The notes under the pieces: generated by a model | The model's input: the letters and a program-made list of their open reading frames with translations, nothing else | Database searches by the model: none | What the model was told of the DNA's origin: nothing | Assembly: GCA_019638185.1 (NCBI GenBank) | Contig: JAHBUH010000012.1 | Location: forward strand, 60,593 to 124,592 | Reading direction: 5' to 3' | DNA: 64,000 nt | DNA from: Leadbetterella sp. | Lineage (GTDB): Bacteria; Bacteroidota; Bacteroidia; Cytophagales; Spirosomataceae | Translations under genes and position numbers: made by a program | In this document: piece by piece, positions 53,763-61,742 of the stretch | Layout of the letters: each line of letters begins with the position of its first letter | How positions within the stretch are numbered: the stretch's first letter is position 1

Positions 53763-54458
53763 TTAGCTCCTCAGCTTCACCAGGCTCAGGAACTCTTCCT
53801 TCCGGGTATTTTCCTTGTCAAATACCCCGCCGAAGAACGATGTAACCGTAGAGCTGGTCTGGTCAGCTATGCCCCGGGAGGATACACAGAAATGGTCGGC
53901 ATCCACCACCACGGCCACGTCTTTCGTTTCCAGCACACGGGTGAGGGTCTCACCGATCTGGATGGTCAGGCGCTCCTGTACCTGCGGCCTCCTGGCGAAA
54001 TGATTCACAATCCGGTGCAGTTTAGACAGCCCGATCACCTTCCCGGTAGAAATGTACCCGATGTGCACTTTGCCCACGATAGGCACAAAATGATGCTCAC
54101 AATTGGAATAAAATGAGATATTCCGCTCCACCAGGATCTCACTGAACCGGTAGTTATTCTCAAAGAGGGTCACGGAAGGCATATTTTCGGGATTCAGGCC
54201 CGAAAACAGCTCCTTTACGTACATCTTGGCCACCCGGTTAGGCGTACCGGCCAGGCTCTCGTCATTAAGATCCAGGCCCAGGGTGTTCATGATCTCCCTG
54301 AAATGGGCACTGATCTTTTCTATTTTTTCTTCATCAGAAAGCACAAAAGCGTCCGGCCGCAGCGGTGTTTTGGCGCTGGTCATCTGGTGGTCGTTCCCGA
54401 TCTCATCTTCTGAGACGGTATTATTCAGGATATTCAACATAATTTCTTTCCGTTTCAA
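53763..54458 (-). CDS. folE: GTP cyclohydrolase I
   Basis: 231 residues. Converts GTP to dihydroneopterin triphosphate, the first step to folate, tetrahydropterins and queuosine precursors. Zinc and catalytic residues are kept: C120 and H123 in SNCEHHFVPIVGKVHIGY, and C191 in HFCVSSRGI. Other motifs: AGTPNRVAKMYVKELF, GLSKLHRIV, FARRPQVQERLT. The N-terminal 40 residues are variable and poorly conserved. A second possible start is the Met at residue 7. It overlaps queD by 38 bases (20 with the later start), so the two are coupled; the pair can supply 6-carboxytetrahydropterin. Confidence 0.95.
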   Translation of the reverse strand: MKRKEIMLNILNNTVSEDEIGNDHQMTSAKTPLRPDAFVLSDEEKIEKISAHFREIMNTLGLDLNDESLAGTPNRVAKMYVKELFSGLNPENMPSVTLFENNYRFSEILVERNISFYSNCEHHFVPIVGKVHIGYISTGKVIGLSKLHRIVNHFARRPQVQERLTIQIGETLTRVLETKDVAVVVDADHFCVSSRGIADQTSSTVTSFFGGVFDKENTRKEEFLSLVKLRS

Positions 54459-54831
54459 ATAGTCTGATCTTCAGATCGAACTTTTCGTCGATCTTTGGAC
54501 GTAAAATATCGTAAATGACTACACTTATATTTTCAGCAGTAGGGTTTACGGTTCTGAAATAAGGCAGGTCGAGATTCAGGTTCTTATGGTCAAAAACCTC
54601 CAGGACGTGCTCCCGGATGAGGTCGCTCAGCACCTTCAGATCAAAGACGAAGCCGGTTTTAGGGTCCAGTTCGCCACTCACCTTCACATGCAGCTCGTAG
54701 TTATGGCCGTGATAATTAGGGTTATTGCATTTACCGAATATACGGGCATTGGTCTCAGAATCCCACTCCGGATTATGAAGCCTGTGCGCAGCGTTAAAAT
54801 GCTCTTTTCTAAATACGGAAACTCTTGTCAT
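54421..54831 (-). CDS. queD: 6-carboxytetrahydropterin synthase (QueD/PTPS family)
   Basis: 136 residues from the ATG at 54831, chosen because MTRVSVFRKEHFNAAHRL is the usual start; the longer frame adds nine unrelated residues. Zinc ligands are H16 (FNAAHRL), H41 and H43 (YHGHNY), with catalytic C35 in GKCNNPNYHGH. FDHKNLNLD and PTAENIS carry the other active-site residues. It converts dihydroneopterin triphosphate to 6-carboxytetrahydropterin, the second step towards queuosine. It is first gene of a queD-folE pair and diverges from dnaX. Confidence 0.93.
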   Translation of the reverse strand: MTRVSVFRKEHFNAAHRLHNPEWDSETNARIFGKCNNPNYHGHNYELHVKVSGELDPKTGFVFDLKVLSDLIREHVLEVFDHKNLNLDLPYFRTVNPTAENISVVIYDILRPKIDEKFDLKIRLFETERNYVEYPE

Positions 54832-54988
54832 GTACAAAGTTTGTGTACTACACATCAATTATACGCCTGAATGGCGAGAGAACAATATAGTAAATGTAAT
54901 ATTAAGCTTAAAAGTTCAGAACAGGCAGGGTTTTCTAAAAATAAATAGAAAGCAGCGGGCCATTCACCATTCACTTTTAGTTTTTATC

Positions 54989-54996
54989 TATCTTTG
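54989..54996 (+). promoter_or_regulatory. -7 promoter element just before dnaX
   Basis: TATCTTTG, a full TANNTTTG match, ends four bases before the dnaX ATG. Transcription from it should begin at or next to the start codon, making a leaderless mRNA. No clear -33 element is visible. Confidence 0.5.
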
Positions 54997-55000
54997 CTCT

Positions 55001-56683
55001 ATGGATAACTTCGTAGTATCAGCCCGTAAATACCGGCCCGTCACTTTTGATTCAGTGGTAGGCCAGTCGCACATCACCACCACACTCCGGAACGCCATAT
55101 TGTCAGGCCAGCTGGCCCAGGCTTTCCTGTTTACAGGCCCCAGGGGGGTAGGGAAGACCACCTGCGCCCGGATCCTGGCCAAGACCATTAACTGCCAGAA
55201 CGTAAGTGCGGAGGGCGAGCCCTGCAATGAGTGTACTTCCTGCAGGAACTTTGCCCAGAATGCTTCTTTCAATATTCACGAGCTGGATGCGGCCTCCAAT
55301 AACTCCGTAGAAGACATCCGTAACCTGATAGACCAGGTGCGTTTCCCGCCCCAGGACGGCAAGTATAAGGTGTACATCATTGACGAGGTACACATGCTGT
55401 CGCAGGCGGCTTTTAACGCTTTCCTGAAAACCCTGGAAGAACCGCCTTCCTACGCCATATTCATCCTGGCCACCACGGAAAAGCACAAGATCCTGCCTAC
55501 CATCCTGAGCCGTTGCCAGATTTTTGACTTTAACCGGATCCAGATCAAAGACATGGCCGGCCACCTGGCCCGGATAGCCGACAGCGAGAAAGTGGCTTAT
55601 GAAGAGGAAGCCCTGGAGCTGATAGCCCTGAAGGCCGATGGCGGGCTGCGTGACGCCCTGTCCATGTTTGACCTGAACGTCACCTTTTCCAAAGACCGGA
55701 ATCTCCGTTACAAAGATGTGCTGGAAAACCTGCACGTGCTGGATTATGATTACTACCTGAAAATGACCGACAGCCTCTACCGGGGCGATATCACCCAGGT
55801 GATCCTCCTGCTGAACGAGATCATCACCAAGGGTTTTGACCTGCACCAGTTTGTGGCGGGGCTGAATGAGCATTTCCGGAATATCCTGGTCTGTAAAAAC
55901 CCGGAAACCGTGCATATCCTGGAGCTGTCAGACAGCATCAAAGCCCGTTTCCTGGAGCAGTCAAAAGGCATCTCCACCTCCTTCCTGCTGTCGGCGCTCA
56001 GCGTGGGCTCCCAGCTGGATGTTAACTTTAAATCGGCTAAAAACCAGCGACTTCACGTGGAGATCGGCCTGCTGAAGCTATCGCAGATCACGGCGGTGCT
56101 GAACCTGGCAGACCTGCCTGAGGCTGAAAAAAAAACGCCTGACCTGACGGTTAAGACCCCGGAAATGACCCCTACGGTTACTTCTTCCACGCCGGTTTTG
56201 CCGGCCGCACCCAAGCCTCTGCCGGGGAAAATAGCCGGCCTGAAGTCGCTGAAAAGCCTGATCAAAGAAGAGGAAACACCGCAGCCGGTAGCCGCCCGTG
56301 AGGCAGAACCCGTGCAGGAGCCCCTGAAGACCGAATTTACGGAAGGTCATGCCATAGGCGTACTCAGTGAATTTTTCAAAACGCGTACCTCACCGAATGA
56401 AAAACTGCTGTTTGAGAGCGGTTATGACATCACCGGCACACATATCCGCTTCAAGCTGCCCAATACCTTTCTCCTGGGCCTCTTTGAGACCATAAAGTCG
56501 GATCTCCTGGAATACATGAAAAAGAAGCTGCGGAACCCGGATATCACGGCAGACGCCATTGTGACGGCTGCGGAAGCCGCGGCCAAACCGCGTACGGAGC
56601 AGCAGAAGTTTGAAGCCATGGCCGAGAAAAACCCGGTGCTCTGGGACCTGAAAAAAGGATTGGACCTGGACCTGATTTTTTAA
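55001..56683 (+). CDS. dnaX: DNA polymerase III subunit gamma/tau
   Basis: 560 residues from the ATG at 55001. MDNFVVSARKYRPVTF is the normal beginning; the upstream Met would add 57 unrelated residues. The clamp-loader ATPase has Walker A GPRGVGKTT, four zinc-finger cysteines (NCQNVSAEGEPCNECTSC), Walker B YIIDEVHML and sensor 1 ATTEKHKILPTILSRCQ. A proline-rich linker (about 430-480) leads to a short C-terminal tau-like domain. No A-tract frameshift site of the E. coli kind stands out in the tau linker, although eight As occur near 56129. Upstream lies the divergent queD gene. Confidence 0.95.
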   Translation: MDNFVVSARKYRPVTFDSVVGQSHITTTLRNAILSGQLAQAFLFTGPRGVGKTTCARILAKTINCQNVSAEGEPCNECTSCRNFAQNASFNIHELDAASNNSVEDIRNLIDQVRFPPQDGKYKVYIIDEVHMLSQAAFNAFLKTLEEPPSYAIFILATTEKHKILPTILSRCQIFDFNRIQIKDMAGHLARIADSEKVAYEEEALELIALKADGGLRDALSMFDLNVTFSKDRNLRYKDVLENLHVLDYDYYLKMTDSLYRGDITQVILLLNEIITKGFDLHQFVAGLNEHFRNILVCKNPETVHILELSDSIKARFLEQSKGISTSFLLSALSVGSQLDVNFKSAKNQRLHVEIGLLKLSQITAVLNLADLPEAEKKTPDLTVKTPEMTPTVTSSTPVLPAAPKPLPGKIAGLKSLKSLIKEEETPQPVAAREAEPVQEPLKTEFTEGHAIGVLSEFFKTRTSPNEKLLFESGYDITGTHIRFKLPNTFLLGLFETIKSDLLEYMKKKLRNPDITADAIVTAAEAAAKPRTEQQKFEAMAEKNPVLWDLKKGLDLDLIF

Positions 56684-56694
56684 GCCCGAAACCG

Positions 56695-56725
56695 TTTCAT
56701 CTTTATTTATTTCCCGGTAAATTTG
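56695..56725 (+). promoter_or_regulatory. Promoter of rpiB
   Basis: TTTC, a 19-base spacer and TAAATTTG match the Bacteroidota consensus at 7 of 8 fixed bases. The -7 element ends 16 bases before the start codon. Confidence 0.6.
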
Positions 56726-56741
56726 CAAAAAAAATACAGTT

Positions 56742-57185
56742 ATGGCAGTTAGAGTGGCTATCGGCAGTGACCATGCCGGCTTTCAATATAAGAAAAAGAT
56801 ACTGACCTGGTTACAGGAACAAAACTTCATAACGGCTGATTTCGGAACCTACACCGAAGACTCCATGGACTACCCCGATGCCGTACACCCGCTGGCCACC
56901 GCCCTGGAAAACGGGGAGTATGATTTCGGTATATTGCTGTGTGGCAGTGCTAACGGCGTTTGCATGACGGCCAATAAGCACCAGGGCGTGCGTGCCGGCC
57001 TGGCCTGGAACCTGGAGGTGGTGAAGCTGATCCGTCAGCATAACGATGCCAACATCCTCTGCCTGCCCGCCCGTTTTATTTCCGAATTCCAGGCGGTGGA
57101 ATACGCCCGGGAGTTCCTGAATACGGCTTTTGAGGGCGGGCGCCACGCTACCCGTGTAGGGAAGATCGCCTGCCCGGCCTGCTGA
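56742..57185 (+). CDS. rpiB: Ribose-5-phosphate isomerase B
   Basis: 147 residues. Interconverts ribose 5-phosphate and ribulose 5-phosphate in the pentose phosphate pathway. Family motifs: AIGSDHAGFQYKK (phosphate binding), YPDAVHPLA, and GILLCGSANGVCMTANKHQGVRA with the catalytic cysteine in CGSANG. QHNDANILCLPARF follows. Length is typical. A RpiB-like sugar isomerase with another aldose substrate cannot be ruled out. It has its own promoter in the 58-base gap after dnaX. Confidence 0.93.
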   Translation: MAVRVAIGSDHAGFQYKKKILTWLQEQNFITADFGTYTEDSMDYPDAVHPLATALENGEYDFGILLCGSANGVCMTANKHQGVRAGLAWNLEVVKLIRQHNDANILCLPARFISEFQAVEYAREFLNTAFEGGRHATRVGKIACPAC

Positions 57186-57333
57186 AAATGCAGGGAATAA
57201 CGAAAATTTAAGTTATTTTTAATGTACTGATGCAACCATTTAATAAAAAATTGCGTCTAATATAAAAAAGACAAAAAATATTGTCTTATTTTGTACAAAA
57301 AAGAAGAAATTATACGATAAAATTTACATTCAG

Positions 57334-57879
57334 TTGAAACGGATCGGTAAAATATCAGTCATATTTCTGATGGCAGTTCTGACATCAGGGGTTCTGCTTG
57401 CCCAGACTGCTCCCGAATCCCGGCTGAACGTGGGTAAAGATGCCCGGAAGAGCATTGTTCCTAACTCCACGGCTTCCATCTTCGGAAAACTGCCCGAAAA
57501 GCTGAATTTTAACTCCAAAGCTGAATTTACCCAATATTACCGAAATCTGCTGCTTAAGAGCACCACGGAAAGCAAAACGGAGGTGGCTCATACCCGTACA
57601 TCGGAATCCGTAGCAGAAAAGATCCGGTTCGGAAATATGTACCCTAACCCGGCCATTAACTTTGTGGAGATTCCTTATGATGTGGTAGATAGCTTCAAAG
57701 ATGCCCGCGTAACGGTCATGAATATGGTGGGTGCGCCGCTGCTGGAACAGCCGCTTTCGCCTTCAGCCGCTAAGGTTAAAGTAAATACCACCAGCCTCGA
57801 ATCAGGGATCTACATGGTGCAGTTTGTGGTAGACGGGAAAAAAGTCAGCACAAAAAAGCTTCTTGTAGAACGTAACTGA
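57334..57879 (+). CDS. Small secreted protein with T9SS type A sorting domain
   Basis: 181 residues from a TTG start; no ATG fits the signal peptide (about 1-23, VLLA-Q). The middle (24-95) is polar and of no known family. The last 80 residues are a type A sorting domain: FGNMYPNPAINFVEIPY, VTVMNMVGAPLLE, LESGIYMVQFVVDGKK and the terminal STKKLLVERN. The protein should be exported by Sec and then by the type IX system. Little cargo is left beyond the signal, so it may act through its short middle part. The 148 A+T-rich bases upstream hold no convincing promoter. Confidence 0.85.
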   Translation: MKRIGKISVIFLMAVLTSGVLLAQTAPESRLNVGKDARKSIVPNSTASIFGKLPEKLNFNSKAEFTQYYRNLLLKSTTESKTEVAHTRTSESVAEKIRFGNMYPNPAINFVEIPYDVVDSFKDARVTVMNMVGAPLLEQPLSPSAAKVKVNTTSLESGIYMVQFVVDGKKVSTKKLLVERN

Positions 57880-57901
57880 TAATTTTATTGGAGGCGCTTC
57901 G

Positions 57902-57930
57902 TTTAATACCCAATACAATTCTTACCTTTG
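57902..57930 (+). promoter_or_regulatory. Promoter of bamD, possibly leaderless
   Basis: TTTA, a 17-base spacer and TACCTTTG form a near-consensus promoter. The -7 element ends four bases before the bamD ATG, the same spacing as at dnaX. Confidence 0.55.
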
Positions 57931-57934
57931 TCGG

Positions 57935-58816
57935 ATGAATTTCAGGATATATCCTTTACTCGTTTTAAGTCTGTTTATTTTTTCCTGCTCCAGAGAATTT
58001 ACTAAGGTTCAGAAAAAAGGTACCACGGAACAAAAGTACGCTGCCGCCATGAAGTACTACAAAAAGGCGGACTATTACAAAGCCGGTGTTTTATTTGACG
58101 AGATCACGCCCCTGCTGCGTGGCGACAGTACCGCGGAGAAAACCCAGTTTTACAATGCGTACGCTAACTTCTACCAGGGTAACTACCAGATGAGCAGCTA
58201 CCTGTTTAATACGTTTTACGCTACGTATAATAACAGCCCTTTTGCGGAAGAAGCCTACTATATGTATGCCTACTCCATGTTTAAGGATACGCCGCCGTAT
58301 AACCTGGATCAGACTAATACGCTGACGGCCATTGACGCACTGCAGACCTTTATTAATTCCTATCCCGACAGCAAATATGCCGAAAACTCTTCCCGGAACC
58401 TGCAGGACCTGCGGGAGAGGCTGGAACGCAAGGCCTATGAGAAAGCACGGCTGTATTACAAGACCCGGGACCCGTCGTGGGGCGGACTGAGTAACTACCT
58501 GGCTTCTGTGGTGACCATTGAAAACTTTAAAAAAGATTTCCCGGACTCCCGGTATAACGAGGAGTTGAGCGCCATGCAGATCACCGCCCAATACGAGCTG
58601 GCCGATCTGAGCCTTTTCAATAAGCAGAAGGAGCGCTATAACGAGACCCTCAATTTCTACAATAAGTTTGTAGATAGGTACCCTAACAGCAAGTACCTGA
58701 AAGACCTGTCTAAATATTATGACCGGTCACTGAAAGGCCTGGAAAAGGTAGCGGAGATCGAAAAGAAAATTGAGGAACTGAAGAAGCAGATGGAAGCCGA
58801 AAAGGAGACTAAGTAA
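57935..58816 (+). CDS. bamD: Outer membrane protein assembly factor BamD
   Basis: 293 residues, lipoprotein with lipobox FSC-S (cysteine 18). The mature part consists of five tetratricopeptide-like repeats, with YAAAMKYYKKADYYKAGVLFDEI, FYQGNYQMSSYLFNTFYATYNNSPFAEEAYYMYAYSMFK and FINSYPDSKYAENSSRNL. It ends in a charged coiled coil (EIEKKIEELKKQMEAEKE). With BamA it folds barrel proteins into the outer membrane from the periplasmic side. Length fits Bacteroidota BamD, longer than the E. coli protein. Confidence 0.93.
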   Translation: MNFRIYPLLVLSLFIFSCSREFTKVQKKGTTEQKYAAAMKYYKKADYYKAGVLFDEITPLLRGDSTAEKTQFYNAYANFYQGNYQMSSYLFNTFYATYNNSPFAEEAYYMYAYSMFKDTPPYNLDQTNTLTAIDALQTFINSYPDSKYAENSSRNLQDLRERLERKAYEKARLYYKTRDPSWGGLSNYLASVVTIENFKKDFPDSRYNEELSAMQITAQYELADLSLFNKQKERYNETLNFYNKFVDRYPNSKYLKDLSKYYDRSLKGLEKVAEIEKKIEELKKQMEAEKETK

Positions 58817-58892
58817 TTTTAATTATCCGCTTCAAAATGACGTCTGTGAGGTGAATTAAACCGGCAGGCTCCTGACCAAAGAAAATTTTCAG

Positions 58893-58923
58893 TTGCTTTT
58901 TCGTAATTTTGTGTGTAATTTTG
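58893..58923 (+). promoter_or_regulatory. Promoter of rpoZ, with tandem -7 elements
   Basis: TTG at 58893-58895, a 20-base spacer and TAATTTTG at 58916-58923 give a consensus promoter. A second TAATTTTG at 58904-58911 lies 12 bases upstream and could serve a second start. The stronger one gives a leader of about 25 bases. Confidence 0.6.
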
Positions 58924-58951
58924 CATCTTGTTTATAAAACTGATTGAAAAA

Positions 58952-59257
58952 ATGGCAATAAATCCTTCCATAGTAACCCGCGATACGGATGTTCTGGCGT
59001 CTAAAACCACTAACATCTACGAATCAGTGTATGTGGTTTCCAAGAGAGCCCAGCAGATCGCCATCCGGTCCAAAGAGGAGCTTTCGCATAAGTTGAGCGA
59101 GTTTGCTTCCAGCGTAGATAACCTGGAAGAGATCTTTGAAAACCGGGAGCAAATTGAGATTTCCAAATACTACGAGCGCCAGCCTAAGCCTACCAGCGTA
59201 GCCCTGGAGGAGTTCCTGACTGACCAGGTAGTGGTTAAATACAGAGACGCCGAATAA
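58952..59257 (+). CDS. rpoZ: RNA polymerase omega subunit, Bacteroidota type
   Basis: 101 residues from the ATG at 58952 (MAINPSIVTRDTD), preferred to an upstream Met because this is the family's normal start. Motifs SKTTNIYESVYVVSKRAQQIA and LEEIFENREQIEISKYYERQPKPT are characteristic of the Bacteroidota omega (Rpb6-like) protein. It binds the beta' subunit and stabilises RNA polymerase. It follows bamD, with which it may share function only by position. A duplicated hairpin lies downstream. Confidence 0.9.
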   Translation: MAINPSIVTRDTDVLASKTTNIYESVYVVSKRAQQIAIRSKEELSHKLSEFASSVDNLEEIFENREQIEISKYYERQPKPTSVALEEFLTDQVVVKYRDAE

Positions 59258-59282
59258 TTCAGCGCAAAGATAACAGGAAAGG

Positions 59283-59397
59283 GTCGTGCCGGTAGGTGCG
59301 ATCCTTTTTGTTTTGGGAGATGCCCCTCTTTCTATGGAAATGCAAAGGGCTGTTATGTCGTACCGGTAGGTGCGACCTTTTTATTTTTGGAGAGCCC
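59283..59397 (+). repeat. Two copies of a 41-43-base hairpin element acting as terminators
   Basis: Copy 1 (59283-59325) and copy 2 (59357-59397) share CCGGTAGGTGCGA and the flanking GTCGT, T-runs and GGAGA-CCC, differing at about seven positions. Each folds into a stem around GGTA (GTCGTACC pairing GGTGCGAC in copy 2) followed by T-rich DNA, as expected of a rho-independent terminator for rpoZ. Their near identity shows a recent duplication. The 32-base gap between copies shows nothing else. Confidence 0.75.
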
Positions 59398-59404
59398 GCC
59401 GGGA

Positions 59405-60025
59405 TCAGGCGTTTAAGACATCTGAAAGCTCGCTCAGGATAAGGGAAGTAGCGCCCCATACCCAGGAGTCCTGTACTTCAAAACCCGGCACCATCACCTG
59501 CTGACTCCCGATCAGGATCTCGCGGTTAATAATTTCACCGCCCCGGATAATATCTTCAATGTCCGTATGATAGATGCGTTCCACCTCCCGCACATCCGGG
59601 TAAAACTCCGGCTTATAATCCATGTAGCCTATTACAGGGCGCACAATGTAATTACTGATAGGGATGTACACGTCAGTCAGCTCGCCCAATACCTTTACAT
59701 CAATGGCCTTGATGCCGATTTCCTCCTGGGCTTCGCGCAGGGCAGTACGCACCAGGTTTTCATCAGAGGGTTCGGCCTTTCCGCCGGGCAGGGCCATCTG
59801 CCCGCCGTGCTTGCCGTCATATTGGGGCCGCAGGATCAGCGGGAAATAGGCCTTATCCATCCAGGGATAAAGCAGGATCAGCACGGCACTGTTCCGGACA
59901 TGGTCAGGAATGGGACGCTCGTTCTTTAACCGGCCCCGGTGCATATATTTCCTGTGCGAGACCACCCCTGGTAAGGGTTCCCGTAATCTCTTTTCAAGGG
60001 TATCGATGGTCCGGTCAAATAACAT
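59405..60025 (-). CDS. Nudix hydrolase of the coenzyme A pyrophosphatase type
   Basis: 206 residues from the ATG at 60025 (MLFDRTIDTLEKRL, the family's usual start; an upstream ATG adds ten residues). The Nudix box is canonical (GGKAEPSDENLVRTALREAQEEIGI). The upstream motif LILRPQYDGKHGGQMALPGG resembles the CoA-specific signature of this subgroup. It probably splits CoA or a related nucleotide into 4'-phosphopantetheine and 3',5'-ADP. It follows the FAD dehydrogenase gene by 45 bases on the same strand, so cotranscription is likely. Confidence 0.88.
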   Translation of the reverse strand: MLFDRTIDTLEKRLREPLPGVVSHRKYMHRGRLKNERPIPDHVRNSAVLILLYPWMDKAYFPLILRPQYDGKHGGQMALPGGKAEPSDENLVRTALREAQEEIGIKAIDVKVLGELTDVYIPISNYIVRPVIGYMDYKPEFYPDVREVERIYHTDIEDIIRGGEIINREILIGSQQVMVPGFEVQDSWVWGATSLILSELSDVLNA

Positions 60026-60070
60026 GAGGCAAGGGCTAAGACTATCCCTGCTCAAATTAGAGTAAAAAAA

Positions 60071-61651
60071 CTATTTGTCCAAGTATTTTTCAGCGAAAGC
60101 ATTTACGCAGCGTTCGCCGTCTACCGCCGCTGAAACGATCCCCCCCGCAAAGCCGGCTCCTTCACCACAAGGGTAAAATCGCTTGGTATCAATATGTTCC
60201 AGGGTTTCTTCGTGCCGTGGTATACGCACCGGTGAGGAGGTCCGGCTTTCTATACCGATCATCTGGCCGGCATCGTAATTTCGCATTTTCCTATTAAACT
60301 CCTTCAAACCCTGCTGCAGGGCACCGGCTATTCCTTCCGGCAGGATCTCGTGGAAGTTCAGGGCGGTGAGTCCGGGCTGATAGGAAGTTTCAGCCAGGTC
60401 AGGGCTGAGCTTGCCTTTGTAGAAATCCCGGATGCGCTGGGCGGGTGCTACCTGGGAAATCCCGTCTTTGACGCCCAGTTTCTCACACACCAGGCGATGG
60501 GCCTTTTGTTCCACACTTTTCTGAAGTTCCAGCGCGGCCGTATTGCCATAGGACTCAAACGCCTGCCAGTCGGGCGGGTTAATGGCCACCACCACGCCTG
60601 AATTGGCAAAGAACGAATCCCTCCGCGAGGGCGACATGCCGTTTACCACCAGCTCATTCTGGGCCGTAGACGCCGGTACAATAAATCCACCCGGGCACAT
60701 GCAGAAGCTGAAGACGCCCCGCTGAATGCCACCAAAGTTAGTCTGGGCCACCAGGGAATAGGCGGCGGCCGGCAGCAGCCCGCGCTCCGGAGAATGGTAC
60801 TGGCAGGTGTCTACAAAGCGCTGTTCATGTTCTATACGCACACCCAGGGCGAAGGGCTTATTTTCCAGGGCCAGGTTTTTACGGCTGAGCAGGTCAAAGA
60901 TATCGCGGGCAGAATGACCTGTGGCCAGGATCACGCCGTCTGCCATCCATTCCCGGCCGTCTTGTGTTTTTACACCTTGTATAGTGCCGTTATTAATAAG
61001 GAGATCGGTTACTTTCTGGTCAAAATGCACCTCTCCACCATGATCCAGGAGGGTATTCCGGATATTTTCAATCACTACCGGCAGCTTATTGGTACCGATG
61101 TGGGGATGGGCTTCTATCAGAATCCGGTCTGTGGCGCCGTGCTTTACCAGGATCTCCAGGATACGGCGGATATCACCCCGTTTTTTGGAGCGGGTGTACA
61201 GCTTGCCATCGGAATAAGTACCTGCCCCCCCTTCTCCGAAACAGTAATTGGAGTCGGGGTTTACCACGTGGTCTTTGTTAATGGCAGCCAGGTCTCGGCG
61301 GCGGGAACGCACATCTTTGCCCCGTTCCAGTATCACGGGCTTTATACCCAGCTCAAGGCAGCGTAACGCGGCAAAGAGCCCGGCGGGTCCGGCACCAATG
61401 ATCAGGAGGGTTTTCCGGAAGGGTTTCCGGCCATAGGCATATTCGGGAAAATCCGGCAAAGGAAAGGGGCCGTCAGTAGAGATCTCCACTTCCAGGTTTA
61501 CCCGGATGTTCCGGCCGCGCGCATCGATCGACTGCCGGTGCTTCCGGAAGTGAAAATGGGAGAGGCCTGTCTTCTTCCGCAGAAAATCTTCCAGCATCGC
61601 CTCATCAAACGCCACTTCGGGCGAAACCACATACCGCAATATTTTGTTCAT
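60071..61651 (-). CDS. NAD(P)/FAD-dependent dehydrogenase (COG2509 type)
   Basis: 526 residues. An N-terminal domain of about 80 residues (including HFHFRKHRQSIDARG) precedes the FAD-binding Rossmann motif IIGAGPAGLFAALRCLELG (about 85-103). Then come GEGGAGTYSDGKLYTR, VILATGHSARDIF, and the late FAD motif YPCGEGAGFAGGIVSAAVDG. The family is widespread but its substrate is unknown. It is cytoplasmic. It lies directly upstream of the Nudix gene and diverges from nuoI. Confidence 0.9.
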   Translation of the reverse strand: MNKILRYVVSPEVAFDEAMLEDFLRKKTGLSHFHFRKHRQSIDARGRNIRVNLEVEISTDGPFPLPDFPEYAYGRKPFRKTLLIIGAGPAGLFAALRCLELGIKPVILERGKDVRSRRRDLAAINKDHVVNPDSNYCFGEGGAGTYSDGKLYTRSKKRGDIRRILEILVKHGATDRILIEAHPHIGTNKLPVVIENIRNTLLDHGGEVHFDQKVTDLLINNGTIQGVKTQDGREWMADGVILATGHSARDIFDLLSRKNLALENKPFALGVRIEHEQRFVDTCQYHSPERGLLPAAAYSLVAQTNFGGIQRGVFSFCMCPGGFIVPASTAQNELVVNGMSPSRRDSFFANSGVVVAINPPDWQAFESYGNTAALELQKSVEQKAHRLVCEKLGVKDGISQVAPAQRIRDFYKGKLSPDLAETSYQPGLTALNFHEILPEGIAGALQQGLKEFNRKMRNYDAGQMIGIESRTSSPVRIPRHEETLEHIDTKRFYPCGEGAGFAGGIVSAAVDGERCVNAFAEKYLDK

Positions 61652-61710
61652 CCAGAAAGGTTTCTATCCTTTAAATGCCGCAAAGTTAACCATAGTTCGG
61701 CTCAAATTAG

Positions 61711-61718
61711 TATTTTTG
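61711..61718 (+). promoter_or_regulatory. -7 promoter element of the nuoI-nuoJ-nuoK cluster
   Basis: TATTTTTG is a full TANNTTTG match, 24 bases before the proposed TTG start of nuoI. No clear -33 element at the standard distance. Confidence 0.5.
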
Positions 61719-61742
61719 TAACAGGCATATCATTAAATCGCT

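Noticed and set aside
56125-56140. Run of As in dnaX as a possible tau/gamma frameshift site
   Set aside because: The A-run encodes KK in frame within the linker, but I see no upstream Shine-Dalgarno or downstream stem of the E. coli kind.
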